Shown piece by piece: positions 16,577 to 16,605 of a DNA stretch of 16,605 nt. The notes beneath the pieces were generated by a model that was not told the DNA's origin, searched no databases, and saw nothing but the letters and a program-made list of their open reading frames with translations. Origin of the DNA: Zelonia costaricensis. Its lineage: Eukaryota; Euglenozoa; Kinetoplastea; Trypanosomatida; Trypanosomatidae. How positions within the stretch are numbered: the first letter of the stretch is position 1; each line of letters begins with the position of its first letter. The position numbers and the translations under genes are program-made. Location of the stretch: NCBI GenBank assembly GCA_030849075.1, contig JASAOO010002996.1:1-16605 (forward strand). Direction: 5' to 3'.

Positions 16577-16605
<29 letters not shown>
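16577..16605. repeat. C29 homopolymer at the right edge
   Basis: The window ends in 29 consecutive C, preceded by a G-rich stretch. Either it is a genuine long homopolymer at which assembly stopped, or it is an artefact of a low-quality contig end. Confidence 0.9.

Larger units (their letters stand above)
15282..16605. other. Gene-free right edge, 1.3 kb, purine-rich on the plus strand
   Basis: This lies upstream of the F-box-like gene. The plus strand is dominated by G/A tracts (for example 15299-15345, 15594-15660, 15855-15940, 16015-16050, 16410-16440), which are pyrimidine tracts on the coding strand. Open frames here give Pro/Ser/Leu-rich or Arg/Gly-rich translations without domains, so none is called. 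It probably joins a long 3' UTR of a gene beyond the window with the leader of the F-box-like gene. Confidence 0.5.

Noticed and set aside
1..16605. CRISPR array, insertion sequence, prophage or operon-type system
   Set aside because: The window is eukaryotic (trypanosomatid-like), with no spaced direct repeats, transposase or bacterial gene layout.

Overview
The window looks like nuclear DNA of a trypanosomatid, most likely of the Leishmania/Leptomonas/Crithidia group. Seven intronless genes all lie on the minus strand, as in a polycistronic unit, and their codons strongly favour G or C at the third position. Intergenic regions of about 0.3 to 1.3 kb carry long pyrimidine tracts on the coding strand, followed by AG dinucleotides, as expected for spliced-leader trans-splicing. 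The best marker is an Hsp70 that lacks the C-terminal EEVD and resembles the trypanosomatid HSP70.4 class. I cannot name the species. There are no introns, tRNAs, rRNAs, CRISPR arrays or recognisable transposons.

In transcription order (high to low coordinates) the genes are: an F-box/LRR-like protein (15281-13920); a RING-H2 protein with a nuclear localisation signal and SUMO-interacting-like clusters (13117-11675); a 974-residue Ala/Arg/Glu-rich helical protein with an 11-residue repeat pattern (11212-8288); the HSP70.4-like chaperone (7174-5198); a 194-residue protein of unknown function (4612-4028); a beta-lactamase-fold protein that has lost its catalytic motifs and whose frame is broken by one ambiguous base (3752-2156); and a coiled-coil protein (1539-292). 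The window then runs off in gene-free sequence at both ends, with a run of 29 C at the right edge.

In these organisms neighbours share a transcription unit but usually not a pathway. Three genes (Hsp70, RING, F-box) touch protein quality control or ubiquitin, but the order alone does not make them a system. The points most worth a second look are the pseudo-beta-lactamase with its N-linked frameshift, the RING protein with several SIM-like clusters, the 11-residue repeat of the large protein, and the coding-like sequence upstream of the first ATG of the coiled-coil gene.
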